The notes below the pieces were generated by a model. That model saw only the letters and a program-made list of their open reading frames with translations. It did not search any database and was not told the origin of the DNA. This document shows positions 5,217 through 5,388 of a DNA stretch of 5,388 nucleotides, piece by piece (positions within the stretch are counted from its first letter, which is position 1; each line of letters opens with the position of its first letter). The DNA is from an uncultured Eubacterium sp. GTDB lineage: Bacteria; Bacillota; Clostridia; Lachnospirales; Lachnospiraceae. Where the stretch lies: positions 1-5,388 of the forward strand of contig CAJGDH010000134.1 of the NCBI GenBank assembly GCA_904502145.1. Reading direction: 5' to 3'. The translations under genes were made by a program, and so were the position numbers.

Positions 5217-5388
5217 ATGGGTATGACGATCGGTGAGAAGATTATTGCCCGTGCTGCCGGTGTCGATGTGGTAAAGCCAAACGATATCCACACCGTCACA
5301 CTGGACAGGATGATGAGCAATGACGGAACGACTCATCTGACGGTAGATATGTACAATAACAGGTTAAAACACCCCAGGATCGCGGACA
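5217..5388 (+). CDS. leuC: Aconitase-family dehydratase large subunit, N-terminal fragment (LeuC/HacA/DmdA type)
   Basis: The first 57 codons of a gene that runs off the window. The product begins MGMTIGEKIIARAAG, the characteristic start of LeuC/HacA/DmdA large subunits, which bind the 4Fe-4S cluster; the cluster cysteines lie beyond the window. Residues of the family's first substrate-side block are recognisable in VTLDRMMSNDGTTHLTVD. It has SND-GTT where well-known isopropylmalate isomerases usually have a HD/ND.T.P pattern, so it may belong to a branch with a different substrate. The ATG at 5217 is chosen over the one at 5223 because GGAGG (5203-5207) is nine bases upstream of the first. 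The gene starts one base after the small-subunit stop, so the two are surely one operon. The leuC symbol is by family only. Confidence 0.9.
   Translation, partial: MGMTIGEKIIARAAGVDVVKPNDIHTVTLDRMMSNDGTTHLTVDMYNNRLKHPRIAD

Overview
The window looks like chromosomal DNA from an anaerobic Firmicute (Clostridia), most likely Lachnospiraceae. This is inferred from four things: strong GGAGG-type ribosome binding sites before every gene, consensus sigma-A-like promoters, a DUF4250-type small protein, and a TmcAL (YlbM-type) gene beside acetate kinase. It reads as ordinary housekeeping and metabolic sequence. I see no transposon, phage gene, CRISPR array, rRNA or tRNA, and no gene-free stretch longer than about 300 bases.

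Layout from left to right. (1) The 3' end of an unrecognised plus-strand gene ends at 458. (2) A 12-bp hairpin with T-runs on both sides (487-514) ends that gene and the convergent minus-strand unit. (3) The minus-strand unit is tmcAL (2689 to 1448) followed by a patatin-like phospholipase gene (1374 to 526). Its promoter lies at 2728-2757. (4) A 272-bp divergent intergenic region separates tmcAL from ackA (2962-4179, plus strand). (5) A second hairpin (4252-4274) separates ackA from a convergent minus-strand gene for a 63-aa DUF4250 protein (4531 to 4340). That gene has a near-perfect promoter at 4578-4606. (6) A 204-bp divergent region leads to a plus-strand pair encoding the small subunit (4736-5215) and the start of the large subunit (5217 to the window edge) of an aconitase-family dehydratase of the LeuD/LeuC type.

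How the genes relate. AckA makes acetate and ATP from acetyl phosphate. TmcAL uses acetate and ATP to acetylate the wobble cytidine of elongator tRNA-Met, so the divergent pair shares a metabolite. The dehydratase pair is the start of a separate operon. Its gene order is small subunit first, and its substrate cannot be settled from this window. Nothing here amounts to a clearly undescribed system. The most open questions are the substrate of the dehydratase, the role of the DUF4250 protein and the identity of the truncated first gene.
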